A stretch of 12,444 nucleotides of DNA from Mucilaginibacter sp. (GTDB taxonomy: Bacteria; Bacteroidota; Bacteroidia; Sphingobacteriales; Sphingobacteriaceae). Each line of letters begins with the position of its first letter. The stretch's first letter is position 1. Positions 11,854 through 12,444 of this stretch are shown here, in pieces. A program made the translations under genes and the position numbers. Location of the stretch: the NCBI GenBank assembly GCA_014376655.1, contig JACMRC010000021.1:1-12444 (forward strand), read 5' to 3'. The notes beneath the pieces were generated by a model. That model was not told where the DNA came from and ran no database searches. It worked only from the letters and a program-made list of their open reading frames with translations.

Positions 11854-12444
11854 ATGCCCGAATTTGAGATCCAACATATAACCCGTTACATTTACGATGG
11901 CCCGGTGCGCGACAGCGCCAACCAAATTATCCTGTACCCGATAAAAGACGAGTACCAGGATGTTTTGAAACAGGAGCTTACCGTTACCGGCAACCCTATT
12001 GTTGATAGTCATATAGATTATTACGGAAATGAGGTAGGCAGTTTTACCTATAGCGTTCCTCACTCTGTATTGGTTATCAGCTCAAAAATATTGGTGAGTA
12101 CCAAGCATCGTCCGTTCCCGGTAAATGATATTTTCCCGGCACAGCAATGGGAGGATTTGAAGCCGCTGCAATACATGGTGCCCTTTATAGATTTTTTAAG
12201 ACAGGAAAACTTTGAAGGTTTCGAGGATCTGAAAAAACTGGTTGAGAAGCTTAAAGGTACTGATGATATACCTTACCACGTTGCCGTACGTTTTTGCGAA
12301 TACGTATATAAAAACTTTAACTATATAAAAGGCGTAACCACGGTTGAGACAACGCTCGATGAGATCTGGAAGCTAAAGGCCGGCGTTTGCCAGGATTTTG
12401 CCCATATTTTAACAGAAATGCTGCGGATGATAAAGATCCCGGCA
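11854..12444 (+). CDS. Transglutaminase-like cysteine protease family protein (COG1305), N-terminal part
   Basis: An open frame from ATG 11854 to the right edge, 197 codons with no stop; the C terminus lies outside. The start MPEFEIQHITRYIYDGPVRDS is the usual beta-strand opening of bacterial transglutaminase N-terminal domains (H-x-T-x-Y-x-Y). SANQIILYPI and YYGNEVGSFTYSVPHSVLVI continue that beta-sandwich to about residue 85. The core begins near 130 with a helix, then ETTLDEIWKLKAGVCQDFAH (165-184): C179 is the catalytic cysteine and the motif GVCQDFAH is diagnostic; the His and Asp of the triad are outside. In this operon context the enzyme is predicted to cleave or transfer peptide/isopeptide bonds of the product made by the ATP-grasp ligase. 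No signal peptide: cytoplasmic. In other bacteria a proteasome-like Anbu peptidase gene sometimes follows; that cannot be tested here. Confidence 0.88.
   Translation, partial: MPEFEIQHITRYIYDGPVRDSANQIILYPIKDEYQDVLKQELTVTGNPIVDSHIDYYGNEVGSFTYSVPHSVLVISSKILVSTKHRPFPVNDIFPAQQWEDLKPLQYMVPFIDFLRQENFEGFEDLKKLVEKLKGTDDIPYHVAVRFCEYVYKNFNYIKGVTTVETTLDEIWKLKAGVCQDFAHILTEMLRMIKIPA

Overview
The window looks like chromosome of a Bacteroidota bacterium, most likely in the Sphingobacteriaceae (Mucilaginibacter/Pedobacter-like). The reasons are the moderate G+C with AT-rich gaps, near-absent Shine-Dalgarno sequences, several TAnnTTTG-type -7 promoter elements, secreted glycan-active enzymes, and three kinds of intergenic palindrome that I recognise from this phylum. 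The genus is inference; no rRNA or marker gene is present.

Left part (1-1407, plus strand): the 3' end of a DUF6807/PmoA-family gene, then one base later a secreted CE4-like polysaccharide deacetylase. Six bases downstream begins a block on the minus strand (1414-3839): a three-TM DUF3592-like membrane protein, an atypical SDR (NAD(P)-binding epimerase/TIP30 type), a DUF1569 DinB-superfamily protein, and two tandem, evidently duplicated two-TM mini-proteins of 61 and 62 residues that end at a clear intrinsic terminator.

Middle part (4001-8658): a secreted GH8 glucanase/chitosanase-type enzyme (plus) converges on a secreted 760-residue GH2 enzyme (minus). A palindromic repeat and a 40-bp perfect bidirectional terminator lie between them. 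Divergent from GH2 is a PfkB-family sugar kinase. The deacetylase, GH8 and GH2 suggest extracytoplasmic work on polysaccharides, but there is no SusC/SusD pair or sensor here, so they do not form a recognisable utilisation locus.

Gap 8659-9273: about 615 bases with no convincing gene. It holds a helically phased array of ten ATCAC-type units, a 40-codon open fragment without a start codon, a long-range inverted repeat, and an AT-rich leader.

Right part (9274-12444, plus): a circularly permuted ATP-grasp protein, an alpha-E protein, and the 5' part of a transglutaminase-like protease. This is a conserved but functionally unresolved trio, predicted from comparative genomics to make and process a peptide or amide-linked product. 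Both gaps inside this presumed operon contain different palindromic repeat elements. I judge this operon, the phased array upstream of it, the small membrane-protein pair and the GH8 active-site variant to be the parts most worth a second look.
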